From Amycolatopsis xylanica (GTDB lineage Bacteria; Actinomycetota; Actinomycetes; Mycobacteriales; Pseudonocardiaceae), in NCBI RefSeq assembly GCF_900107045.1, contig NZ_FNON01000005.1, positions 558,001-622,000 of the forward strand: DNA of 64,000 nucleotides, given 5' to 3'. Numbering within the stretch: the first letter of the stretch is position 1; each line of letters opens with the position of its first letter. A program made the translations under genes and the position numbers. The notes beneath the pieces are model-generated. The model was not told where the DNA came from. It did not search any database and worked only from the letters and a program-made list of their open reading frames with translations. This document shows positions 35,742 to 43,874 of this stretch, in pieces.

Positions 35742-37798
35742 CGAAAGGCTACAACGCCGTGGCTCGAAGAATCCTCACCGCACTGCTGACCGTCCTCTTA
35801 GGGCTGACCATGGCCGTCCCGGCGAACGCCGGTGACGACCAAGGCGCGCCCGAGTACTACGACAGCGGCCTCGCGCCGACCCCGTACATGGGCTGGAACA
35901 CCTACTTCGCGATCGGCGCGCCCACCGAGGCATCGATCAAGTCCATCGCCGAGCACATCATCGCCTCCGGTCTGCGCGACGCCGGGTACAAGTACATCTG
36001 GATCGACGGCGGCTGGAACGCGCCGAATCCCCGTGACGCGCAAGGGAATCTGGTCGCCGACCCGGTGAAGTTCCCATCCGGACTGTCCTCTTTGGTCGGC
36101 TGGCTGCACGAGCGCGGCCTGCGGGCGGGCATCTACACCGACGCCGGGCCGTCCGACGGCAAGAACTGCGCGGCGGGCAGCGGCGGCGGCTACTACGAGA
36201 AGGACGCGAAGCAGTTCGCGCGCTGGAAGTTCGACGCCATCAAGATCGACTTCCTGTGCGGGATCGCGGCGAACCTCAAGCCGGCGCAGGCTTTCGCCGA
36301 GTTCAGCAAGGCCGTGCGCAAGGCGGGCCGCCCGATGCTGCTGAACCTGTGCAACCCGGTCACCGACGTGTGGGGTGTCCCGCACGGCCCCGACCAGGTC
36401 GCGGGCATCGCGTACACCTACGGCCCGACCAACGCCGACTCGTGGCGCACGGACACCGACGTCGCCTTCGGCACGCCGTACGAGGGCATCTGGCGCGACA
36501 TGCTGCGCAACATGGACGACAACGCCGCGCATCCCGAGGCGAACGGCCCCGGGCACTACAACGACCCCGACTACCTCATTCCCATGCGCAAGACGGAAAA
36601 GGGCACCTACGAGCTCAACGAGGAGGAGTCGACCACGCAGTTCGTCATGTGGTCGGAGATGGCCTCCCCGCTGATCCTCGGCTCCGACCCGCGCACGCTC
36701 CCGGCTTCGATGATCGACACGCTCAAGAACCCCGAGATTCTCGCGGTCAACCAGGACCCGCTGGCCATCCAGGGTGTTCGGGTCGCGGACGGCGTGTACA
36801 GCAAAGTGCTGTCCGGCAAGGGAAAGCGCGCGGTCGTGCTGCTCAACCGCGGCGAGGCGCCCGCGTCGATGACCGTGAACTTCGCCGACGCCGGGCTCAC
36901 CGGACAGGTGGCCGTCCGTGATCTGCGCGCACGTGCCGACCGTGGTGTCACGACCGGGTCGTACACCGCGACCGTGCCCGCGCACGGCACTGCGTTCGTC
37001 CAGCTCAAAGGCACGGACCTGGTGCCTGGCAACGATCTTGGCGGAACAGCCTCGGCGAGCCCCGCGATCGCCAGGGTCGACGACACGCACGCCGTGGCGT
37101 TCGTCCGTGATCAGCATGGTGAGCTGCAGCAGCAGGTGCTGAACGGGACCACGTGGTCCGGCAAATGGACCCCGGTCGGCGGCAAGATCCTCGGCCAGCC
37201 CGCGGTGTTCGCGAGTGGTGACCGGGTCGACGTCTTCGTGCGCGGCACCGACAACGCCGCCTACCAGCGGACTTCGTGGCGTGGCACCTGGGGACCGTGG
37301 GTGAACCTCGGCGGCAGGTTGACCGACTCGCCGTCGGTCGACTTCACCTCGCCGAACTCGTGGACGCTCGTGGCGCGCGGCTCGGACGGCAAGGTCTGGA
37401 AACGGACGGCCCAGAGCGGCTGGAGCAGCATCGGCGCGCCCAAGGACCAGCCGGTCTACGGGCGGCCGAGCGCGGCGGGCGGGCAGGTCGCGGTGCGTGC
37501 CGCGGACGACAGCGTGTGGACCTACTCGAACGGCGCGTGGGCGACGCTCGGCGGTGTGGTCAGCGGAAGCCCGACGCTGCTGGCGACGGAAGGCCGCGTC
37601 TACCTGTTCGCGCGGGCCAGTGATTACACGCTCTGGCAGATCAACCGGACCGGCGGCGCGTGGGGCACTTGGTTCAAGCGGACGGAGTTCGCGAGCAATA
37701 GCCTGGTGGGCGCGGTCGGCGCGACCGCGGGCGCGAACGGCTCCGCGTGGGTCGTGGTCCGCGGGCCGGACGACCGCGTGCACCAGGCGAAGCTCTAG
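35738..37798 (+). CDS. Secreted GH27 alpha-galactosidase with C-terminal beta-propeller-like lectin domain
   Basis: The protein has up to 686 residues with a signal peptide (ARRILTALLTVLLGLTMAVPANA). The GH27 barrel (about 40-330) has GWNTYFAIGAP, nucleophile Asp171 in KIDFLCG, general acid Asp241 in SWRTDTDV, and the GHYNDPDYL motif; a beta-sandwich domain follows (about 335-425). Residues about 435-685 are tandem repeats of about 45-50 residues (FVRDQHGEL..., FVRGTDNAAY..., VARGSDGKVW..., VRAADDSVW..., FARASDYTLW...) typical of PLL/tectonin-like propeller lectins, which probably bind the polysaccharide. GTG 35738 overlaps the GH36 stop; GTG 35759, which follows GAAAGG, is an equally good start and leaves the signal peptide intact. 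Confidence 0.92.
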   Translation: MTKGYNAVARRILTALLTVLLGLTMAVPANAGDDQGAPEYYDSGLAPTPYMGWNTYFAIGAPTEASIKSIAEHIIASGLRDAGYKYIWIDGGWNAPNPRDAQGNLVADPVKFPSGLSSLVGWLHERGLRAGIYTDAGPSDGKNCAAGSGGGYYEKDAKQFARWKFDAIKIDFLCGIAANLKPAQAFAEFSKAVRKAGRPMLLNLCNPVTDVWGVPHGPDQVAGIAYTYGPTNADSWRTDTDVAFGTPYEGIWRDMLRNMDDNAAHPEANGPGHYNDPDYLIPMRKTEKGTYELNEEESTTQFVMWSEMASPLILGSDPRTLPASMIDTLKNPEILAVNQDPLAIQGVRVADGVYSKVLSGKGKRAVVLLNRGEAPASMTVNFADAGLTGQVAVRDLRARADRGVTTGSYTATVPAHGTAFVQLKGTDLVPGNDLGGTASASPAIARVDDTHAVAFVRDQHGELQQQVLNGTTWSGKWTPVGGKILGQPAVFASGDRVDVFVRGTDNAAYQRTSWRGTWGPWVNLGGRLTDSPSVDFTSPNSWTLVARGSDGKVWKRTAQSGWSSIGAPKDQPVYGRPSAAGGQVAVRAADDSVWTYSNGAWATLGGVVSGSPTLLATEGRVYLFARASDYTLWQINRTGGAWGTWFKRTEFASNSLVGAVGATAGANGSAWVVVRGPDDRVHQAKL

Positions 37799-37807
37799 GA
37801 GGCTGGT

Positions 37808-38497
37808 TTGTCGAGTGTGGTGGTGACGGGGGCGGCGTCGGGGATCGGCGCCGCGACCGTTCGGACGCTGGCTTCGGCCGGGCTCGGGGTCGTCGCGGTG
37901 GACGTCGCGCCGATGGACCTCGGCGTGCCGTCCGTCGTCGGCGACGTGACCTCGGAGCGGACCTGGCAGGAGGTGCTGGCGGTGGCCGGGGGAGTGACCG
38001 GCCTGGTGAGTAACGCCTACACGGCCGTGGTCAAGCCATTGCACGAGATGGACCGTCCTGAGTGGACACGCCAGCTGGAGGTCAACCTCACCGGCGCGTA
38101 TCTCGGCGTCCGGGCGTGCTTGTCCTCGCTGATCGAGCGGCGCGGCTCGATCGTGCTGGTCTCGTCGGTGCACGCCAACTTCGGGCTGCCCGGTCATCCC
38201 GCCTACGCGGCGACCAAGGGTGGTCTGGTGGCGATGGCCAGGCAGCTCGCCGTCGAATACGCGCCGGAGGTACGGGTCAACGCGGTGCTGCCGGGCCCGG
38301 TGCTCACCCAGGCCTGGGACAGGGTGAGCACCGAGGACCGGGAGCGCAGCGCGGCCGCGACCCCGGCCGGGCGGCTCGGCGATCCGGCGGAGGTCGCCGA
38401 GGTGATCGCGTTCCTGCTGTCGGCGGCCGCCTCGTTCGTCACCGGCGCCGAAATCGTGGTCGACGGCGGCTGGTCGGCCGCCAAGGACTCCTCGTGA
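37808..38497 (+). CDS. SDR oxidoreductase, probable galactose (aldose) dehydrogenase
   Basis: The start is TTG 37808, chosen because a perfect AGGAGG (37797-37802, overlapping the previous stop) precedes it by 5 nt and no ATG or GTG fits. The 229-residue enzyme has TGAASGIG cofactor binding, Ser120, Tyr133 and Lys137 as catalytic residues, and SNAY in place of the common NNAG. In an operon with alpha-galactosidases and galactonate dehydratase the expected reaction is oxidation of D-galactose to galactonolactone with NAD(P)+, the first step of the De Ley-Doudoroff route. The substrate is inferred from context. Confidence 0.87.
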   Translation: MSSVVVTGAASGIGAATVRTLASAGLGVVAVDVAPMDLGVPSVVGDVTSERTWQEVLAVAGGVTGLVSNAYTAVVKPLHEMDRPEWTRQLEVNLTGAYLGVRACLSSLIERRGSIVLVSSVHANFGLPGHPAYAATKGGLVAMARQLAVEYAPEVRVNAVLPGPVLTQAWDRVSTEDRERSAAATPAGRLGDPAEVAEVIAFLLSAAASFVTGAEIVVDGGWSAAKDSS

Positions 38498-38507
38498 AAG
38501 GGAAAGC

Positions 38508-39656
38508 GTGAAGATCACCGGGATCGAAACGTTCCTCGTGGCGCCGCGGTGGCTGTTCCTCAAGGTCAGCACCGACGAAGGCGTCAGCGGCTGGGGCGAG
38601 CCGGTCGTCGAGGGCCGCGCGGGCAGCGTGCGCGCGGCCGTGCACGAACTGGCCGAGCTCGTCGTCGGCCAGGACCCGCTGCGCATCGAGGACCACTGGC
38701 AGGTGTTGCGGCGCGCGGGTTTCTACCGCGGCGGCCCGGTGCTGTCGAGCGCGTTGTCCGGGTTCGACCACGCGCTGTGGGACATCGCGGGCAAGGTCCG
38801 TGATGCCCCCGTCCACGAGCTGCTCGGCGGCCCGGTCCGCGACCGCGTCCGCGTCTACTCCTGGGTCGGCGGCGACCGCCCCTCGAACATCGCTGAGGCG
38901 GTGTCCGCCCAGGTCGAAGCCGGTTTCACAGCGGTCAAGATGAACGTCGCGGGCCCGTTGACCCCGATCGCCACCCCGGCCGAAGCCGCGGCGGCGGTGG
39001 CGCGTGCGGAGGAGGCCCGCGCGGTACTGGGCCCGGACCGCGACCTCGCGATCGACTTCCACGGCCGCGCGTCACCGGCCATGGCCCGGCGCCTGGTCCG
39101 CATGCTCGAAGACGTCCAGCCGATGTTCGTCGAGGAACCGGTCGTCCCGGAACTGCAAGGCAGCACGCTGGCTTCGGTGGTTTCGGCGTCGACCGTGCCG
39201 ATCGCGGTCGGCGAGCGCTTGTACTCACGCTGGGACATCAAGCCCGCGCTGGACGCGGGCGTCGCCGTCGTCCAGCCGGATCCCGCGCACGCGGGCGGCA
39301 TCTCGGAGCTGCGACGCATCGCGTCGCTCGCGGAGGTCTACGGCGCCCAGCTCGCCCCGCACTGTCCACTCGGGCCGATCGCGCTCGCGGCGAGCCTCCA
39401 GGTGGCCTTCGCGACCCCGAACTTCCTGATCCAGGAACAAAGCCTGCGCATGCACTACAACGTCGGCACGGAGCTGGTGCACTACCTCGCCGACACCGCG
39501 CCCTTCGATTTCGTCGACGGCCACGCGTCCCGCCCACTGGGCCCCGGCCTCGGCATCGAGATCGACGAAGCGGCCGTCCGCCGAGCCGCCGAGACCGGCC
39601 ACGCCTGGCGCAACCCGGTCTGGCGCCACGACGACGGCAGCCTCGCCGAATGGTAG
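38508..39656 (+). CDS. dgoD: D-galactonate dehydratase
   Basis: The 382-residue enzyme of the enolase superfamily matches E. coli DgoD along its length by eye, including WLFLKVSTDEGVSGWGEPV, YSWVGGDRP, LAPHCPLGPIALAA and the C-terminal WRNPVWRHDDGSLAEW. Metal ligands and catalytic residues are in place: Asp183 and His185 (IDFHGR), Glu209 (FVEEP), Glu236 (GERLYS) and His285 (APHCPLG). It dehydrates D-galactonate to 2-keto-3-deoxygalactonate. It starts at GTG 38508, 10 bp after the SDR gene, with GGGAAAG before it. Confidence 0.95.
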   Translation: MKITGIETFLVAPRWLFLKVSTDEGVSGWGEPVVEGRAGSVRAAVHELAELVVGQDPLRIEDHWQVLRRAGFYRGGPVLSSALSGFDHALWDIAGKVRDAPVHELLGGPVRDRVRVYSWVGGDRPSNIAEAVSAQVEAGFTAVKMNVAGPLTPIATPAEAAAAVARAEEARAVLGPDRDLAIDFHGRASPAMARRLVRMLEDVQPMFVEEPVVPELQGSTLASVVSASTVPIAVGERLYSRWDIKPALDAGVAVVQPDPAHAGGISELRRIASLAEVYGAQLAPHCPLGPIALAASLQVAFATPNFLIQEQSLRMHYNVGTELVHYLADTAPFDFVDGHASRPLGPGLGIEIDEAAVRRAAETGHAWRNPVWRHDDGSLAEW

Positions 39657-40486
39657 AGGTCCGCTGGCTGGACAACGGCATCCTGCGCCTGGGCTTCGTC
39701 CCGGCGCTGGGCGGCCGCTTGCTCTCGCTTATTTTCGACGGCAAAGAAGTGTTGTGGCGCAACGCTTCTTTGCTGGACGATTCGCTGCAGCCGATCGGCC
39801 ATACGCCCAAGCCGGTATCGGGAACCATGGGCGATTGGGTCAACTACGGCGGCGACAAGACGTGGCCAGCACCGCAGGACGAGTGGTGCGGCCCACCGGA
39901 CCCGATCCTGGACTCCGGCCCGTACACGGTGTCCGGCGAGCTGGTGCTGACCAGCGCTCCCGATCCTCGGACCGGGTTGCGGCTTTCGCGTCAGTTCACC
40001 CTGCTGCCGGACGCGTCGTCGTTCCACTTGCGACTGACGGCGGTGAACATCAGCCCACGCCCGGTGCGGTGGGCGTTGTGGAACGTGACCCAGCTGCCGC
40101 CCGGCGTTGTCCACGTGGGACTGGACGGCGAGGTGGTCGAGCTGATCGGGTCGGTGGAGCATCGGGACGGCGTGATTCCCGTTCAGTCCACTGTGGGCAA
40201 ACTGGGTTTTCCCGGCAGCACGGGCTGGGTGACGCATTTCGGCCACGAGGTCAGCCTGACCCAGCGGTTCGCCGTGGACCTCGGCGCGGAGTATCCGGAT
40301 TCCGGCTCTCCCTTGGAGGTCTGGCTCGAATCCCCGCAGCCGGAGCCGATCTCCTGGCTGGGCGGGCTCAACCCGCCCGACCACATCGTCGAATGCGAAG
40401 TGCTCGGCCCGATCACGACGCTCGCACCGGGCGAGCGGACCATGCTCGACATCGACTACGAACTCGCCAACCGCCATTCCGCGTAG
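39650..40486 (+). CDS. DUF4380 galactose-mutarotase-like protein
   Basis: The 278-residue protein has the beta-supersandwich of the aldose 1-epimerase superfamily in its DUF4380 form (FVPALGGRLLSLIFDGKEVLWRN; TGDWVNYGGDKTWPAPQ-type motif; VTHFGHEVSLTQRF). It may interconvert anomers of galactose for the dehydrogenase, or bind sugar. ATG 39650 overlaps the dgoD stop. The last gene of the operon, it overlaps the converging APH-like gene by 31 bp, and there is no terminator between them. Confidence 0.82.
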   Translation: MVEVRWLDNGILRLGFVPALGGRLLSLIFDGKEVLWRNASLLDDSLQPIGHTPKPVSGTMGDWVNYGGDKTWPAPQDEWCGPPDPILDSGPYTVSGELVLTSAPDPRTGLRLSRQFTLLPDASSFHLRLTAVNISPRPVRWALWNVTQLPPGVVHVGLDGEVVELIGSVEHRDGVIPVQSTVGKLGFPGSTGWVTHFGHEVSLTQRFAVDLGAEYPDSGSPLEVWLESPQPEPISWLGGLNPPDHIVECEVLGPITTLAPGERTMLDIDYELANRHSA

Positions 40487-41310
40487 CTACGCGCGGTTTG
40501 AGCGAGCTTCTCGCTGGTGGCCCTGTAGTGCCACAGCCCGGCGACGTAGACCGAGAAGGCGGTCACGGCATCGTCCGCGGCTGAAGTCCAGGGCGTCCGC
40601 GCTCGCGCCCAGGCCTCGGCCTCCGCAGGAGAATGTCCCGCGTGGATCAGCCGAATGACCATGAACGCCGAGTCGACCCAGGGCGCCCCGGAAGCGGGCC
40701 ATCCCCAGTCGATGACGTGGACGTGGTGATCGTCATCGATGATGAACTGGTCCTCGTGCAGGTCGGTATGGACGAGCCGGTCACCGGTGACCGATTCGGC
40801 AGCCCGCTCTTCCCAGTGTGTCAGCTCGCGGACATCCCAGCCGGCGATGATGTCCGGGCGTTCCTCGGCGATCTTTTCCCACCAGTGTGGCTTCCAGCGG
40901 TCGCTCAGCGGTCGCACCTCCGGCACCGCGATCGCTGCCAGGCGGTTCAAAGTGGTCGCGACCAGTGATAGGTCGGCCGATGTCGGAGCGAGATCAGCCG
41001 GGCGGCCGGTGAGATGCTCGAACCCGACGACCAGCCACTCGCCGATGTCCTCTTGGAAACGCACGGCCGGGGCGATGCCATCGACGAATTGACCGGCTTC
41101 GGCTTCATTGCGAAGCCAGCGCATCTCGCGAGAAACACCTTTCACGGCTTTGACGAAAAGCGGAGGACTTCCGTCTTGATAGAGAGTCAGTGCGGCATCA
41201 CAGCTCTGACCTTCCTGGGCGGCCGTCGTTCGGCTTACGGTTCCGTAGTGCTCCTGGATTCCGTCGCGAACCACTTCGGGAAGATCGGTCCAGCCGTATC
41301 TGCTCGCCAT
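40456..41310 (-). CDS. Aminoglycoside phosphotransferase-fold kinase
   Basis: The 284-residue protein has the APH/choline-kinase core: DLHEDQFIIDD after HT and then VIDWGWP, where the second Asp binds metal. The usual Asn of HxDxxxxN is Gln here. It probably phosphorylates a small molecule; antibiotic resistance is possible but not shown. It follows a GRDP-like gene with 7 bp between, in one transcript. Its 3' end overlaps that of the galactose operon. Confidence 0.85.
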   Translation of the reverse strand: MASRYGWTDLPEVVRDGIQEHYGTVSRTTAAQEGQSCDAALTLYQDGSPPLFVKAVKGVSREMRWLRNEAEAGQFVDGIAPAVRFQEDIGEWLVVGFEHLTGRPADLAPTSADLSLVATTLNRLAAIAVPEVRPLSDRWKPHWWEKIAEERPDIIAGWDVRELTHWEERAAESVTGDRLVHTDLHEDQFIIDDDHHVHVIDWGWPASGAPWVDSAFMVIRLIHAGHSPAEAEAWARARTPWTSAADDAVTAFSVYVAGLWHYRATSEKLAQTARSYAEWRLASS

Positions 41311-41317
41311 GCCACCC

Positions 41318-41800
41318 TTATTTGCCGTTCGAATCCGTGTTCTCGTTGCCATCCTTGCCTGACGCGCGGCACCCGTCGTCGCCGCTGCTGCAGTTGGCCG
41401 CGCGAGTCAACCACAGATCCGGATCGACCGCGAACCCGGCCGACGAGATGGCGTGCATGGCCCGAGCCATTTCCCCGCCTGGCTCGGGCTTTGCGCGTGG
41501 CGTCCCGCGGTCGTTCGGAACGTGGTGGATGAAGCGGCCCGCGACTCTCTGGCAGAACGCCGCGTACTCCTGGGTGTCCAGGATGAATGTGTGCCAGCCG
41601 ATATCCACTTGGGGTGACGGTGAGAATGGCTCGCCTTGATCATTCGCGCAGACCCGCAGGAACGCCAGTGCTTGATCCATTATGCGCTCGGCGAGTTCGG
41701 GTGTGACGCCATGTTCGGTTGTTATCCGATCCGCCAGCCGGGTGAACAGGTTCTGTGCGATCAAAGTCCGGCCGGTCAACTTCTCGGCGGCAATGGTCAT
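41318..41800 (-). CDS. Glycine-rich-domain-protein-like (GRDP/DUF1399-type) protein
   Basis: From ATG 41800 (AGGGGGA before it) the protein has 160 residues. VDIGWHTFILDTQEYAAFCQRV, then GRFIHHVP, is the hallmark of the GRDP-like family, rich in His and Trp and possibly metal binding. The function is unknown. It pairs with the APH-fold gene. The 170 bp upstream, to the MarR gene end, are lower in GC and contain the presumed promoter. Confidence 0.75.
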   Translation of the reverse strand: MTIAAEKLTGRTLIAQNLFTRLADRITTEHGVTPELAERIMDQALAFLRVCANDQGEPFSPSPQVDIGWHTFILDTQEYAAFCQRVAGRFIHHVPNDRGTPRAKPEPGGEMARAMHAISSAGFAVDPDLWLTRAANCSSGDDGCRASGKDGNENTDSNGK

Positions 41801-41970
41801 GACTCCCCCTACCTGGACACCATGGGAATGAAGTCTCTCCATGTAACCGCGCTCGATCTGGGGCGCGGAACCCCGTTCACTCGTTTGCGGCAGCCCTATG
41901 TCAGGGGAAAGTGCCAAAGATTTGGCTTAGTGCGGGGAAGGGTGAATGCGGCTTTCCCGCCAAATAAGTG

Positions 41971-42408
41971 CTAGGCCTGGTGGTGGGTGAGCAGGCGGGT
42001 GAGCAGCTGGGTCAAGGCGCGGCGATCCTCGGCCGCGAGCGGCTCCAGCAAGACGTCCTGCACGGTGTCCAGCGCCTGCTCGAGGCGGCGCAGCTGGCGG
42101 TCACCCGCCTCGGTCAGGGTGACCAGGTTGCGCCGCCGGTCGTCCGGATCCGGGGTCCGCTCGACGAAACCCTGCTCGGCCAGTTCGTTGATCGCGGCGA
42201 CCACGTCGCTGCGGTCCATGCTGACGCGACGGCCGAGTTCGGCCTGGCTGGCGACGCCGAACTCGTGCAGCGCGACCAGGATGCGGTAGTGGTAGCCGCG
42301 CGCGCCCGCCTCGGCGAAGCCTTCGGAGGCCAGTCGGTGGGCGTGCACGGCCAGCTGGGTGAGCAGCCAGCTGGGCTTCGCGGCGAGGCGCGCCGGGGTC
42401 TCCTCCAT
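41971..42408 (-). CDS. MarR family transcriptional regulator
   Basis: The 145-residue protein has the MarR winged helix (SQAELGRRVSMDRSDVVAAINELAEQGFVERTPDPDDRRRNLVTLTEAG). It is divergent from an NTF2-like gene across two palindromes and probably represses both. ATG 42408 is chosen; ATG 42423 is a possible start, and neither has a ribosome binding site. Confidence 0.92.
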   Translation of the reverse strand: MEETPARLAAKPSWLLTQLAVHAHRLASEGFAEAGARGYHYRILVALHEFGVASQAELGRRVSMDRSDVVAAINELAEQGFVERTPDPDDRRRNLVTLTEAGDRQLRRLEQALDTVQDVLLEPLAAEDRRALTQLLTRLLTHHQA

Positions 42409-42424
42409 GGCGGCACTGTACATC

Positions 42425-42460
42425 GTTGGCCCGACCAACTGTATAGTTGGCGACGCCAAC
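42425..42460. promoter_or_regulatory. Double palindrome and overlapping divergent -10 elements, probable MarR operator
   Basis: CCAACTgtatAGTTGG (42435-42450) overlaps GTTGGCgacGCCAAC (42446-42460). The centre of the first gives TATAGT on the plus strand and TATACA on the minus strand, so divergent -10 boxes coincide with the operator and one bound dimer would shut off both genes. Confidence 0.65.
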
Positions 42461-42475
42461 AATCGAAGGGTGCTC

Positions 42476-42883
42476 ATGACCACGTTGCTCGCCGACCGCA
42501 TCGAGATCGCCGACCTGTTCTCCCGCCTCGCCCACCTGCTCGACGGCAAGCGCTGGGACGACGCGGCCACCGTTTTCACCACAGACGTCGCCCTGCATTC
42601 ACCGCGCAACGGTGAACTGCGCGGCCTCGACACCGTCGTCGCGTTCATGCGGCAGGCCGAGGTCGCGGGGGAGTCCACCCAGCACATCACGTCCGACCTG
42701 CTGGTCGAGGTCGACGGCGACCAAGCAACCGCCTCGGCGAACTCGGTCGTCTACTTCTTCCGCGACGGTGAAGCGCCGCACCGGACCAGTGGCCTGCGCC
42801 TGGCCTGCACCGTCGTGCGGACCTCGGCGGGCTGGCGCCTGGCCGAGTCGTGGACCACGCTCGCCTGGATGCGGCAGAACTGA
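42476..42883 (+). CDS. NTF2-like/SnoaL-like small protein
   Basis: The 135-residue protein has the NTF2-like cone fold (IADLFSRLAHLLDGKRWDDAATVFTTDVALHSP; GWRLAESWTTLAW). Members are cyclases, isomerases, dehydratases or ligand-binding proteins. ATG 42476 follows GAAGGG. It is the probable target of the MarR regulator and ends 4 bp before the converging MmyB-type gene. Confidence 0.85.
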   Translation: MTTLLADRIEIADLFSRLAHLLDGKRWDDAATVFTTDVALHSPRNGELRGLDTVVAFMRQAEVAGESTQHITSDLLVEVDGDQATASANSVVYFFRDGEAPHRTSGLRLACTVVRTSAGWRLAESWTTLAWMRQN

Positions 42884-42887
42884 CGCC

Positions 42888-43736
42888 TCAGGCGACCGGG
42901 AACTCTTCCCGGCCCACCACGCGCAGCAGGTCGAGGTACTCGCCGAACGAGGTCCCCGGCGGGGCGGTGAACACCTCGAGCCGCTGATCCTCGGACGGCG
43001 TCAGCAGGATCTCGCAGTCCAGCTCGAGCAGGCCGATCGTCGGATGCTTGACGTGCAGCCTGCCCTTGCGGCGCATGCCGACCTCGTGCAGCTCCCAGAG
43101 CCGGGTGAACTCGGGGCTGGCCGCGTGCAGCCGCTGGACCAGCTCCGCCGCGGCCGGGTCGTCGACGCGCCGGGCGACGGCCGCGCGCAGGTCGGCGACG
43201 TGCTGGCGGCTGTAGTACTCGTGCTCCTCGGCCGGGTAGGCCGCGCGGAGCACCGGGTCGGTGAACCAGCGCCAGAAGATGTTGCGGTCCTTCGGCCGGG
43301 TCGTGCAGACCGTGCCGAACAGGGCCTCGGCCAGCGCGTTCTGGGCGAGGACGTCACCGAGGTCGCTCAGGATCTGGGCCGGGGTGTCGCTCAGCCGGTC
43401 CAGCAGGAACTGCAGGCCGGGCCGGACGTGGTCGCCCGCCTGGCGGCCCGCCGGGGGACGGTGACCGGCCAGCAGGTACAGGTGGTCGCGCTCGTCGTCG
43501 TTCAGGCGCAGCGCACGCGCCATCGAACCCAGGAGCTGGGTCGACGGCTGCGGGCTGCGGGCCTGCTCGAGGCGCATGTAGTAGTCGGTGGACATGCCCG
43601 CGAGCAGTGCGACCTCCTCGCGGCGCAGGCCGGGGGTGCGGCGGCGGGGGCCGGGGGACAGGCCCACGTCGACGGGGCGCAGGCGCTCACGGGAGCGGCG
43701 CAGGAAGTCGGCGAGGTCGCGGCGGTTCATGGCCAT
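42888..43736 (-). CDS. XRE regulator with MmyB-like ligand-binding domain (first copy)
   Basis: The 282-residue protein has an N-terminal Cro/CI helix-turn-helix (GLRREEVALLAGMSTDYYMRLEQ) and a C-terminal PAS-like MmyB domain (about 105-275, with DRNIFWRWFTDPVLRAAYPAEE). MmyB of the methylenomycin cluster is the prototype; structures bind fatty acids or similar ligands. It is divergent from an NADPH-dependent oxidoreductase and likely controls it through the palindrome between them. ATG 43730 is a possible alternative start. Confidence 0.92.
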   Translation of the reverse strand: MAMNRRDLADFLRRSRERLRPVDVGLSPGPRRRTPGLRREEVALLAGMSTDYYMRLEQARSPQPSTQLLGSMARALRLNDDERDHLYLLAGHRPPAGRQAGDHVRPGLQFLLDRLSDTPAQILSDLGDVLAQNALAEALFGTVCTTRPKDRNIFWRWFTDPVLRAAYPAEEHEYYSRQHVADLRAAVARRVDDPAAAELVQRLHAASPEFTRLWELHEVGMRRKGRLHVKHPTIGLLELDCEILLTPSEDQRLEVFTAPPGTSFGEYLDLLRVVGREEFPVA

Positions 43737-43776
43737 GACCGTCTCAACCGAACCTGCGCTCCTGGCATTCCGGCGC

Positions 43777-43801
43777 TCCCTAGGATCGCCGATCCTAGGG
43801 A
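43777..43801. promoter_or_regulatory. 11-bp-arm palindrome between MmyB-type regulator and oxidoreductase genes
   Basis: TCCCTAGGATC (43777-43787) and its exact complement (43791-43801) flank GCC. It lies in the middle of the 138-bp divergent region and is the most likely operator of the MmyB-type regulator. Confidence 0.6.
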
Positions 43802-43874
43802 AACCGGTCCGTTTTTACGCGGCTCGCCCGCTGCCAGATTCGGTGGTGTCCACTTCGGAAACAGGGAGAACACC

